A DNA stretch of 64,000 bases, from positions 162,128,746 to 162,192,745 of the forward strand of contig CM073590.1 in assembly GCA_037074705.1 (NCBI GenBank), read 5' to 3'. The notes beneath the pieces are model-generated. The model had not been told where the DNA came from and did not search any database. It saw only the letters and a list, made by a program, of their open reading frames with translations. The number at the start of each line of letters is the position of its first letter. Position 1 is the first letter of the stretch. The translations under genes were made by a program, and so were the position numbers. This DNA is from Zhengitettix transpicula. Its lineage: Eukaryota > Arthropoda > Insecta > Orthoptera > Tetrigidae. Positions 48,236 to 57,785 of the stretch are shown in pieces.

Positions 48236-50284
48236 ACTCTATTAGATTGAAGTCTACTGGATTCTGCGGTCATCTGATAACCACTGAATCTGAAGTTTAT
48301 TGACGCCTCTATTTGCAGTTAAATCTCATGGTGAAAGTTCATTATTAAGTAAATTTAATAAACATCGTTAAAAAATTATGAAAGATTTACCAAATGGATA
48401 GAAACAAGTTGACAGTTTCTAAAGAAACGACTGAGGTTTAAGCGACTTACGTCCTCATCTCCTGCGAAAAATTCTAAGACTATCAGGAACTTAACCCAAA
48501 ATATGCAGTTTATTAGACTCAAATTGTATCATGAGTTACTATGTTAAGACTCGGGTGGAGGGGAAGTTTTCAATACGCCCAGAGAATGTTTTTAATCGTA
48601 ATTTCCGCTACGTCCTTTACGTCATTAGTGATTATTACATAAGAGAAACTTTAGGTCGTGATATTGTAGGCTATCAATAGAACCTGGCCTTAAATCTACT
48701 TCAGTAATGGACATCGGCGTTAACTCGCTGTAGGTGACCACTTAAGACACTTATAAAGTTAGTAGTTAACATGTTGCAATAAAATATAACGTCCGTTAAT
48801 CATTCTGATTGTTTAATAAGTTACCTACCCAATAGACAGTAAAACTGTCACACAAATAAATTTAAAATATTGAAAGTATTCTTTTGTATTTTTATTTTAC
48901 TTTCTATAATCAATGTTCTTTATTGACAGAGATAGTCTTTATGTTGTGTGTCCGCTCTGCCTAGTGGGGCGTTGTCCCGCGATGTCCATCGCAGCAAATC
49001 TGTTCCAATAGCAAGCACGCCTGGTATGCCTGGTGTGTAGAATTTCAGATTGTTGTATTTCCTCAAAGGTCTATCATCAAAAGAGAACTACTTGCGGCTC
49101 CTCCAATATAAAACTACTTTGGGTTCCCAAGGAGCAATATTTAAATATTTCTGCTTCACAACACACGTGACCAAAGGTTCCAGAACTGCGATTACTCTTA
49201 GCTGATGAAGACATCGCAGCACCCTTGGTTATTATGTCATTGTTATACAAGGATCTGAGTCATTTGTCGTTATATAGCCGGGGGCCCTATTCAGCATGGT
49301 TTTTGGGATTGAGGTGCTTTTTATTATTATTTTTATGGAGAAATGAAGGGCGCAGACATTTTAATTATTTTTAACATTATTTGTGATTGGGAGGTGATTG
49401 GCATAGACTATAAAAATTGTTTTGGAGTGGGGAAATGTAATGCAAATTTTACATTTCAGTTTACGCTTCAATTTTCAACAGATCTGAGAATGGGACGGTT
49501 GTAATATGGTGGGGAATTGGGGACTTGTAAGTTTTGTTTTAACTTATGGAGGATGATTTCGGTTTTTCCTGTATGATGGAAGATGAATATAACTATTTCT
49601 TGTTTTTTTATGGACGGTGGGCGTAGGTTTCTTGCACGGAGATGGACAAGACGTTGGTGGACAGGGTGGAAATTTAGAAGGCGATGGTATTGGAATAGTT
49701 TGATGGATGGGGGTAGGAAGATGAATTGAAAGACAAGCGGTGGAACACCTCCCTTATAAATGCGATATCCTGAATGCGCACGAAAACAAACCTACTGAAT
49801 TTTCAACGACGTCAAACTTGTCAATAAGATCAGCCGAGCGTCAAGGAATCTTTCATTACCACTATATATTTGAATCCCTCCCCCCAAAAAATCCTTCTTC
49901 TTGGCTATACATTAAAAAGGCAGCTGTCTGAATGTGACTATTATGTATGACGCCACATTAACTTACTAACCATCCTGAAGTATAAGTTTTAGTATTATGA
50001 TATCGACATAAACCAGGGTCGAAGTATGATATAATTTATTCTCTGCATAATTGTTATTACTAGTCTATTCGGCCATTAACACTTTGTATAAAATTAAGAT
50101 GTTGATTGCAACATACACCAGTCTAGTACCAAAAGTATGCGTTTTCGATTGTTCTCAAATATACCCCGCCATTCCGACTGTTTCAACAGTTTTTACATAG
50201 GTATTGAATCAAGAGGCGCTAACTTTCAACAGAGATGTCTGAGCACTAAGGCTATACTGTCAAATATCAACATTAAAACATAAT
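48236..50284. other. intronic sequence, no recognised feature
   Basis: A modestly GC-richer stretch at 48940-49290 has no frame or repeat identity. Nothing else seen. Confidence 0.35.
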
Positions 50285-50445
50285 TTCTGTACTTTTACTT
50301 CTTCACCTACTTTACATCGCCAGTAATTGGACTCTCACACTTGAATACTACGCCGGTTCTTACAGATATCATTATACGAGTAACGACATCAGAATCATCT
50401 CTTATTACTAACTGTTTAGCGCGGAAACATCGTGACTGACATTTT
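50285..50445 (+). repeat. unknown dispersed repeat, copy 2
   Basis: Partner of 48060-48235, about 2.2 kb downstream in direct orientation. Confidence 0.6.
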
Positions 50446-51792
50446 ACCGACACGCGCTAACGGTCATTATTCATTTGAAAAAAAAATTGAAATTTGATAA
50501 AGGGAAAAGTATAAAAATTGTTTCCTCTAGTGCTTTATTTCAGTTATACACCGAACAAGCTGAAATGCAAAGTAATTTGTCTTAACCGTACATAACCCAC
50601 GTATCGGCATGAAAATTTAAAAAATAATTGTAATTAAATGACGGAAAAATTTACGTGATATTCGTTTAAGAGGTTATTCGATCATGACAGGAAAATACTG
50701 AATTGAGTGGTAGAATGAGTAACACGAATAATAGGGACGACACTCATTTAATATAGTTTGGAAACTAAGGGAAGGTCGACCTGTGTTATCATTTTCCCCG
50801 AAAAAATATTGGACGTCAGATTCATCACCATAATTTTGTGATTAGTTTCCTGGTAACACATTTAAGATCATTAGATTTACCCATTTTTTTAAAAAAGAAA
50901 TCGCAGGAATTTCCGGCAAGCTATCATAGGTCACGAGACGAGGTACAAGGCTGCTCGCCAAATAACATTTTCATTTTAGTATTTCAAAATCGGTGCATTA
51001 ACTTGTATGGGGCTGAACGCTAATTGAATTCAGCAGCCATGTTAGGTGTCAAAGCGTGAATAGCCCCATCCATCTGCTGCCATCTACACAGTCATCATTC
51101 CACGGCAATTAACCCGTAAACGACACAAATGGGCTCGGCGGGAAACAAAGCCTCCCCTCTGGAAGTGAGGCTGGAGGGAGTCTGTAGCGGGGGAGATAAC
51201 AAGACCCGGGTCATCCAGCGGCTTAGGGCGTTCACACGGCACACGATGGGCTGCTAATTTCCAAGTCGAAGGACATCACGACCACCATGTGCAAACCAAG
51301 AGACACGAAGTGCGAAATGTTCCGCAGGGGAAAAAAATATTCCTTTAATTTTCTTATAAAACGTCGGAGATTTCTCAAAATTTCGTAACTCACGTGTTCA
51401 ACTTTCCAAGTTATTCCTTAATTTAGGGTACAAATGTGATTCGGTATCTTTGTATGATAAGTAAAAAAACTTTCTTATATTTTTGGAAACAGCTTGACTT
51501 GTTCGATTAGTTGAGGTCAGTGGATTAATCCCCTCGCTTCGCAGGAGGGAGGAAACTTTGAGGGGATTGCGTGTGACTGACGAGAGAATTCCGACTAGCT
51601 GTTCAGCCAAGCGTGGGTGACTGGAGAATGCTTGCCGAACTGTTGAGCCCAAGCGAGTACGCACCTTTGAAATGGTTGCCCTCAAGTCAACAAAGATGAG
51701 GGAAGGAAATGGGAAAGCTAACGCAAATAGTTTTTAGCCAGGTCCTTAGAATCGGGGAGCCTGATAGTTGACGTTTGTAAGAGGTCATTACT
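50446..51792. other. intronic sequence with GC-rich patch at about 51030-51300
   Basis: The patch has balanced composition (CTCGGCGGGAAAC, GCGGCTTAGGGCG) unlike its surroundings, with no splice-bounded frame. The minus-strand open frame 51398-51685 has no recognisable domain. Confidence 0.3.
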
Positions 51793-52214
51793 TTAACCCC
51801 TCCGTTAGTCGCGCTAGGTCTAGGGAACGGACGTAATTTAATTTATTTTTTATCTCAGGAGCCAGGTCACATACAGGGATGAAAGATTATGATATTTCAG
51901 AGGAATGTGATTACAATATTCTGCCAAGGTCAAACTCCAAAATCATCGTACTTTCCTGGAAAATGACGTTTGAATAAGGAAGTAGCATATCTTCGGTCCA
52001 GTGGAACAACTGCAACCACTCCCTTCAATATTTTTGCCTTCTTTGCCGCAGTAGTACGGGGTAATAATATACTTACATTTTGTAATTATTCAGTTTTAGT
52101 ATCAAATATTTCTCTTTTGATACTTAAATTTTTATTGTCAAAAGTGGACTCTATATTTGTGTGTTTTTTTTATTACAGGGTTTCCATTTTTCTGTATGCT
52201 AGCAATTGTGGAAA

Positions 52215-52538
52215 ATGAGTAAAAATATATACAACTTAAATAATTCTCAAGATGTAGATGAAATTCGTTATCTTCTTTTAGATGAAAGTAATTACGACAC
52301 AAAAGTTGTACCAGACGACGATATTGAAGAATCATCAGATGAATCGGAAACTGAAGATATTTTAGGAACTAGGGCCGATGACTCGGATGCGGTTTATGAA
52401 ATTGACGAACTAGATTATAAAAACAATGCGGCCCATGTTTCAAGGAAACTAAAAGCCCATATGAAAAACTTTTCCAAGAATACCTTGTCAGAAATTAAAA
52501 AAACGTTGAAACAGACTGGGATTAATGCATTTATTTGA
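52215..52538 (+). CDS. piggyBac transposase N-terminal remnant
   Basis: The open frame from ATG 52215 (MSKNIYNLNN) runs 107 codons to TGA. It has an early ESNYD-type stretch, then the acidic run PDDDIEESSDESETEDILGT, then DDSDAVYEIDE. Acidic, Asp/Ser-rich N-termini with this spacing are usual in piggyBac-like transposases. The tail (KLKAHMKNFSKNTLSEIKKT) is basic and not recognisable as the DDD domain, so this is a truncated fragment. A pyrimidine tract and AG at about 52163-52180 could be an acceptor for an upstream exon. The absence of frame damage over 107 codons may be chance or recent loss. Confidence 0.55.
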   Translation: MSKNIYNLNNSQDVDEIRYLLLDESNYDTKVVPDDDIEESSDESETEDILGTRADDSDAVYEIDELDYKNNAAHVSRKLKAHMKNFSKNTLSEIKKTLKQTGINAFI

Positions 52539-52619
52539 CAAAAATTTTAATTATTTAGATTATGATAGTATGTGTACACATATTATTTGAGTATTTCAGA
52601 GGCATGACAGTAGAATATT

Positions 52620-53122
52620 TTTTTTTAGGGCAACAGGCTACATGAGGGCGATACACATTGGGCAACTCCCCTTTAATAGCATAGGAAGGGATTTGAAAGG
52701 GGGGATGTGGAAGGGTAGAGGAAGGTAGCCAAGGGTTAACTTGGGCCCCCGGGCTGAATTTTAAGGATCCTACCCGGCATTCGCTTAAAGAAATGCAGGG
52801 AAAACCCTAGGAAAATCTGCATCGGGTAGGTCGGGCATTGTGTACTTGTCCCACGCCCTTCCGGTTAGCGGGAGAGGAGTTTGCTGTGGGGACGCAGCAT
52901 TCCCTTCTCCGTGCCTCGACCAGTTTAGGAGGCAGCTGGCCGACTATTCCAATGGGAATAGCGAACAACTCTTACCGTATGCCCCAGGTCTGTGACCCCG
53001 GAACATACACCTCTCAAAACAGGCCGAGGTGCCTCGGCTTGTGGGAACCTTAGTTCAAAAATGGAGGGGGAAAGGCATCCCCAAAGGTAGCCCCGTCGTA
53101 TCTCTCCGAAAAGGTTCGAAGC
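52620..53122 (-). mobile_element. R1 retroposon copy 4, full length
   Basis: 503 bp between AGAATATT at 52612-52619 and 53123-53130. T-run at the left, then CAACAGGCTACATGAGGG, and at the right GGCATCCCCAAAGGTAGCC as in the copy at 36951. Nested in the piggyBac element, so it is younger than that insertion. Confidence 0.8.
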
Positions 53123-53130
53123 AGAATATT

Positions 53131-53225
53131 TTTTTTTTTTTTTTTTAGGGCAACAGGCTACATGAGGGTGATCCACATTGGGCAACTCCCCTTTAATAGC
53201 ATAGGAAGGGATTAGAAAGGGGGGA
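53131..53225 (-). repeat. R1 retroposon copy 5, 5'-truncated
   Basis: A run of about 18 T, then the R1 3' end (GGGCAACAGGCTACATGAGG to GAAAGGGGGGAT). Only about 95 bp, immediately next to copy 4 and in the same orientation. Confidence 0.8.
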
Positions 53226-53747
53226 TGATCAATAAAAATTAATCATTTAAATAACTGACTGCATTTTTAAACAATTATATTTCAAGCACTCTGTAACTGT
53301 TTATCTGTCTGGCGTAAAAGTGATGCTTGTTTTGCAAAATTAGAGTCTCAATATTTAATTATTATAATTCTAAAGGATAATTTGATATTAAAAAATTTGA
53401 TTTTTTATGGTATATTTTCTTTAACAAATATTTTCAATAAAATTGCCAGTTTTTTTTTAAACAAGACTGTAATTGGATTACTAATTAAGTATACATGTGT
53501 CTAAATTGCGTAAGTTAAATGTCTGTAATTGTCAGAAAGTGATCAGCAACGGAATAGTTAACTAGCGTTACTGACCGCGTTACTTTAGGGGGCGTGACTA
53601 ACGGAGGGTTAAGCAAATTTATTAATCGAGATACAAATGATATAATATTCGTTTCGATTCGAAACCATGACAGTGTCGTGGTTTTGCGATAAAAAAACAT
53701 TTAATAATCTATGAAATTATTTTAATCTATGAAGAATAGTTTCCTAC

Positions 53748-53859
53748 CGTGAACCGCCGGCACCAGACGCTGAGCCACCGTATGTCTCGGATCCTCTTTC
53801 CCAAGGGCAGCCTCAGGATAACGTCTTGGTTATTGAATGCTTGAAGCACTGGAGGGTCT
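53748..53859 (-). CDS. Skeletor: Protein Skeletor-like gene, exon encoding N-terminal half of a DM13 domain
   Basis: This is a 112-nt internal exon read on the minus strand. It is preceded by a pyrimidine-rich acceptor ending ttacag and followed by the donor gtaggaa. The first base completes a split codon and 37 codons follow, including VILRLP, the block RDIRWLSVWC and the end CRRFT. That W-x3-WC pattern is the mid-DM13 signature of insect Skeletor proteins (family knowledge). The exon ends on a codon boundary and continues exactly into the exon at 4821-5059, whose first residues are VDFGEVFIP; together they give an uninterrupted DM13 domain of about 116 residues. Drosophila Skeletor isoforms are linked to the spindle matrix, and other DM13/DOMON proteins are extracellular or redox-related, so the role here is uncertain. 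There are no stops or frameshifts. The preceding exon was not found up to 64000. The family assignment is by eye but strong. Confidence 0.85.
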
Positions 53860-55974
53860 CTGTAACAAAACAAAATACATGGAATGTCGTTAGCTAAAAT
53901 ATTTGTAAGTTGTGTTGAAATAGCTAGAGATATCAGACGAAGTTTGTGTTATAGTTGTGAAACGTATTAAAAATGATAGCAACAAGTTTGTAATAGCAAA
54001 TACAATTAATTCTTCAGCATGCGTCACCTTGGTCATGTCTCCTGTTATCACTAGATGGCAATTTTGTCATCAAAAACTCTTGGGTTAATTGTAATCAATT
54101 TAAACAGCTGCATTATATTCGTCAAGTCTTTAACTACACGTGAAATTCCTTTTTGGATCTCAGGCTGATGACTTTTTTTGCCTTATAATTCGAGTTAATT
54201 AATTTTTTTCTTCAACATACTACTTTTGACTGATATGGCTTGACCGAAGTCACAGTCTACCAAGATATGAACGTTTATGGTGCTTTAATGAAATTGTTTT
54301 CTCCCAAGATATTTGCGTATTTTAATTCTCTCAGTACAGGGTGTGCAAATTTTTGATGGCATGGTTTGTTCTTCGGCGTCAGATGTTGCATAATTTGCAC
54401 TTTGTAAGCATACCAATGAAGTCGCTGGTGTACTTCTACACGTTGTGATGCTGAACGACAAACAATACCAGCAACAAATTTGTACGGGTGTGCTACAGCC
54501 TAATGTTACGAAGAACATGGCAATAAATTGAATACGAGACTCGAAATTCTTCGTGCTACAAATGCTTTACATGTTGAAATATACTGATAATTATTAAATA
54601 AATTCTTTGCGTTGCTCTAGCATATGATGAAATTTCATTATCATATCTAATGTAGTTTTTTTCTTGGATCTTTGAAATGCGGGAGTTTGAAGAGACACCC
54701 TGTATATCGGCTTAAATTAAAGAAATTGTTTACGTTACGGCATTTATTGAGGCATAATTAATTTCAGGAACTGATTTATCGCTTATAATACGAACTTACG
54801 TGGTCTTTAAGCTGAGTAATATTAACATTAAACGGTGCATAATTAAAAATATTTTTATGGAATCCATTTAATTTAATTAATTAAATGTTTGAGATCGAAT
54901 CAAAACCACATAGTCTCTATATTTGGTTAATTTAATCGGACGATTTCCACAAATTGTCATATTCATCGTATGATTTTACCTGTTCGGTATTTTTCATAAA
55001 ACGTTTAAGACGTTACAATCCCAGAAATAATTATATATTTATATACTGGTTATTATTTAAAACCGTATTAAAGTCTGAAGACGTCACAATTCTACTGAAT
55101 GGAATGTTCGAAGCTTCTTTGATATTTCAGAAGGAATAAACCGATACTGACTTAATAAAGAAGAATTAGGATTGATTTCATTGATATGAAAAATTTATTT
55201 AAACTGATCTAATTGAAATCATCATATAACGTAATAACTATGCACAGATTAAAAAAAAATCATTTTCATATGAATATTATGTATTACGAATTATTATTAC
55301 TATTCGTTTATGTGAATTACCATAAATATTAGTTTGTCATAAACTCATACCGCATTTCAATGAATTCTATAACAACAGCAACAACGTTTATATCTTATCT
55401 TTAATTGGCTATTTCTGCTTTTAGCATTTCTCATTTGCAGCCACAATTCGTTTCTGAATAATGAACATAAATAGTACCCATTTTCGAATGGAGTAGTGGA
55501 TGGAAGACAACTCATTTGTCACTTCCTCTAAATTATAAATTATTTAATTGAAGAAACTCATTTTGATCTTCAAACCTGTAAACTGCAAAAAGAATGGAAT
55601 TCTTCATTAGCTGACCCTTCAAGCGACATCACTTCACATTAAGTTGCCCCTACAGAATGCTGTTTGTGTCACAGAACCTAACAGGTCTGGTCCAGCGTGT
55701 CTTGTCAGCCTCCCTTCATCCAATAATTCCCCTTACTTTCACTTGGCTACTCAAAAGAGTCGGAAAACAAACTGTAACGTAACATTCTGTAATGTGACCT
55801 TGAATAATGTAACGCCAATAAAATCGTATTCATAATCTGTCATTTGTGTAGCAAAATAAGTCGGAGAGTTATCTATTTTAAGAAATACTGGATCGATTAT
55901 AATTAAATACTTACATTCCATTATACGCAATTATAGCCTCAATACTGGATTAATATATAAATCCTATTATTAAT
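53860..55974. other. Skeletor: upstream intron of the Skeletor-like gene, no recognised feature
   Basis: No further DM13 exon was identified on the minus strand. A TACAGGGTGT pair in inverted orientation at 54335 and 54704 is too short to call an element. Confidence 0.35.
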
Positions 55975-55978
55975 ATAC

Positions 55979-56294
55979 TGTAGCAACGCCGCTACCCTCC
56001 TGGCTTCTTTCGATTATTTATATTTGGGCGCCAGGTAATTTTTAGGAGAAAATCACCAAAACAACTTTTTCATACTTCATTACTTTATTTGTCGAGCATG
56101 AGCAATAAATTGTCGTCAGGGCGTGGTTTGTTAAATTTTTTTTATCTGTTCAACCCTCGGAGCTCCGTTCCGTCCTTCGTCGAGTCCAGCTTGGAACTCC
56201 GTCTTACATTGTCCCGTCTCGGCCCGTTCTTTAGGTCAACAATGCTGTTGCGCGGCCAAGAGACGTCGACAATGACAATGACAATCATGTTACA
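55979..56294 (-). mobile_element. short LTR-derived element h with ATAC target duplication
   Basis: 316 bp, TGTAGC...TTACA, flanked by ATAC at 55975-55978 and 56295-56298. On the minus strand TGGCGCCCA appears at about 56034, preceded by AATTACC and followed by AAATATAAAT, like a Lys-type primer-binding site after an LTR end. Layout resembles copy c: LTR part, primer site, then the end of another LTR. Sequence is otherwise unlike the main family, so it may be a related family. Confidence 0.5.
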
Positions 56295-56298
56295 ATAC

Positions 56299-56669
56299 AT
56301 AAAATGTAAGACTTTTGTTTACAGTGCTAATAATTGAGTGATTTTAGTAAATCTGTAAATCTAAATTCCTGTCTGTTTTGCAAATGGAAACGGTTGAACC
56401 AATTTCGATTAAACTTTATTTGAACGTTATATAACAATGTTTTTTTAGGCATTTCGCAATTTGGAGACCAAATGGTGAATGTTCCAAAACCAGTTTTTAT
56501 CTGCTTGGGCAGGGATTTCGTTCCATTTGAAGAAAAACGGATGTATGGGTTTTCTATGAACTAGTACATAATTTTGAGAACATCTTTAATCGTTCTCCAA
56601 CATTTGAGATTGTTCAATTTTAAAATTCAGTCTGCCAATTTATTTTTCTTTTTTCGTACGTTAACAAAA
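56299..56669. other. intronic sequence, no recognised feature
   Basis: Nothing recognised. Confidence 0.4.
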
Positions 56670-56767
56670 TATAAGATATTTGTTAATAAGAAAGATAGCC
56701 AAATACAGACAAAAGAAGTGAAAATATAAATACCACACAACGTTTCTGAAAGTCTTGTTTCTTTCTT

Positions 56768-57443
56768 CACGGACAACACCCTAATCGCCACCTTCGCAGA
56801 TGACACCGCAATAATGTCAACAGATATTGATGCGGACCAAGCAACTGAGAATCTCCAGATACATCTCAACCTTTTAGAAAACTGGCTCAACCAACGGCGC
56901 ATCAAAGTAAACTGCAACAAGTCCACGCAATAAACGCTTGACGTGCCCGCAAGTTAAAATATTCAGTGAACCTATCCCAGTAAAAACTGAAGTAAAATAT
57001 CTAGGAATCCGTCTCGACCAAAAACTGACATGGAAAAACCACATAAAAGCCAAAAAGGAACAACTTAAACCAAAAACTAAAAACATGCACTGGCTACTTG
57101 GACGAAAATCCCAACTCACTACTGAAAACAAACTGCTTCTATATAAAACCATACTAATACCTATATGGTCTTACGGGATCGAATTATGGGGATGCAGCAA
57201 ACCATCAAATATCAAGATCTTGCAGACTTTTCAATCAAAGACATTGCGCACCCTAGTCAATGCACCGTGGTACATCAGCAACCATACACTCCATCACGAC
57301 CTCAAAATTCCATTTATTTCAGAAACCGCCAAGACGTATGCCAACAAAAGCAAAGAAAGAACAAATACATCGCCGACCTCTACCTCCAACAACCCGTAGC
57401 AAGAAGATTGAAGAGATTATGGCCAGAAGACATCACTAAATAA
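56768..57443 (+). pseudogene. Jockey-like LINE reverse transcriptase, 5'-truncated
   Basis: It begins at DNTLIATFADDTAIMSTD, with the catalytic FADD pair intact at about 56790, and continues NLLENWLNQRRIKVN. A stop occurs near 56930, then the frame resumes with VKYLGIRLDQKLTWKNHI (about 56993), WLLGRKSQLTTENKLLLYK, IWSYGIELWG, LQTFQSKTLR and NAPWYISNHTLHHDL, and after one more shift near 57340 ends QPVARRLKRLW before TAA at about 57441. This is the palm-thumb-C-terminal part of Jockey-clade ORF2. Fingers and endonuclease are missing. Few lesions, so it is younger than the RT remnant at 29200-29740. Confidence 0.88.
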
Positions 57444-57661
57444 ATCCAGGAGACCCGCCACTGGACGGTGCCCTACTCAAGACAAATAGCTTTAATAATT
57501 AAACAATTTACTTATTACTCTAAGTGTTAAGAGTAGATTGTAAATCAGCAACCGAAATTAAGAAAAAAAAGGTACAGAAAAAACGCAACAGCATAGAGAG
57601 ACACAAATGCACTAGCCATTTGACAAAACTCAAAAGCCTCCAGACTTTTGCGGTTTTTTTT

Positions 57662-57703
57662 GCACCTGAAGAAAGGAACAAGGCTTCCAGAAACGTTGTG
57701 TGG
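57662..57703 (+). ncRNA. hammerhead-like motif in M1 right arm
   Basis: GCAC then CTGAAGA (57666-57672), a GGAA/TTCC stem (57675-57678 with 57685-57688), GAAAC (57690-57694), GTT, then GTGTGG, which pairs with the opening GCAC. This fits the type I hammerhead layout except that the base pair normally closing stem II next to the core is A-A. The M1 copies at 4133 (CTGACGA...GAAGC) and 26914 (CTGAAGA...GAAAC-GTC) keep the same layout. Structure is predicted by eye; activity unknown. Confidence 0.35.
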
Positions 57704-57785
57704 TATTTATATTATCACTCCATATGTCTCTATTTGGCTATCTTTCTTTTTCAATCAGACCTAAATTCATTATAAGATATTTGTT

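Larger units (their letters stand above)
51797..53608 (+). mobile_element. piggyBac-type element, internally deleted, with nested R1 copies
   Basis: TTAA at 51793-51796 and again at 53609-53612 bounds an inverted repeat of about 18 bp: left CCCCTCCGTTAGTCGCGC, right (complement) CCCTCCGTTAGTCACGC, one indel and one substitution apart. TTAA targets and CCC-starting ends are the hallmark of piggyBac. The interior contains an acidic open frame resembling a piggyBac N-terminus. The DDD catalytic domain is absent, and two R1 retroposons occupy 52620-53225. Apparently a non-autonomous or decayed copy. Confidence 0.75.
5060..53747 (-). other. Skeletor: 48.7-kb intron of the Skeletor-like gene
   Basis: This is the interval between the two DM13 exons. 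The minus-strand donor gtaggaa lies at the 53747 side and the acceptor tttttag at 5060-5062. Exon phases match across the junction (0/0), and the split falls between CRRFT and VDFGE, both conserved DM13 residues. Nothing inside resembles a host exon; the content is transposable elements, simple repeats and AT-rich unique sequence. Intervening exons are unlikely because the two flanking exons are contiguous in the domain, but an alternatively used exon cannot be excluded. Confidence 0.8.
56685..57770 (+). mobile_element. M1 fold-back copy enclosing a LINE fragment, 15-bp target duplication
   Basis: 1086 bp between TATAAGATATTTGTT at 56670-56684 and 57771-57785. The left arm starts AATAAGAAAGATAGCC exactly as in the copy at 4048, and the right arm ends GGCTATCTTTCTT with tail AATCAGACCTAAATT. 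Between the arms lies a Jockey-like RT fragment (56768-57443) and a short A-rich 3' region (about 57558-57570). Either a LINE jumped into an M1 copy, or the RT is part of a longer M1 form. Confidence 0.75.

Noticed and set aside
54335..54704. TACAGGGTGT and its inverse about 370 bp apart
   Set aside because: Only about 10 bp match and the next bases do not pair; this is common in insect genomes by chance or as relics.
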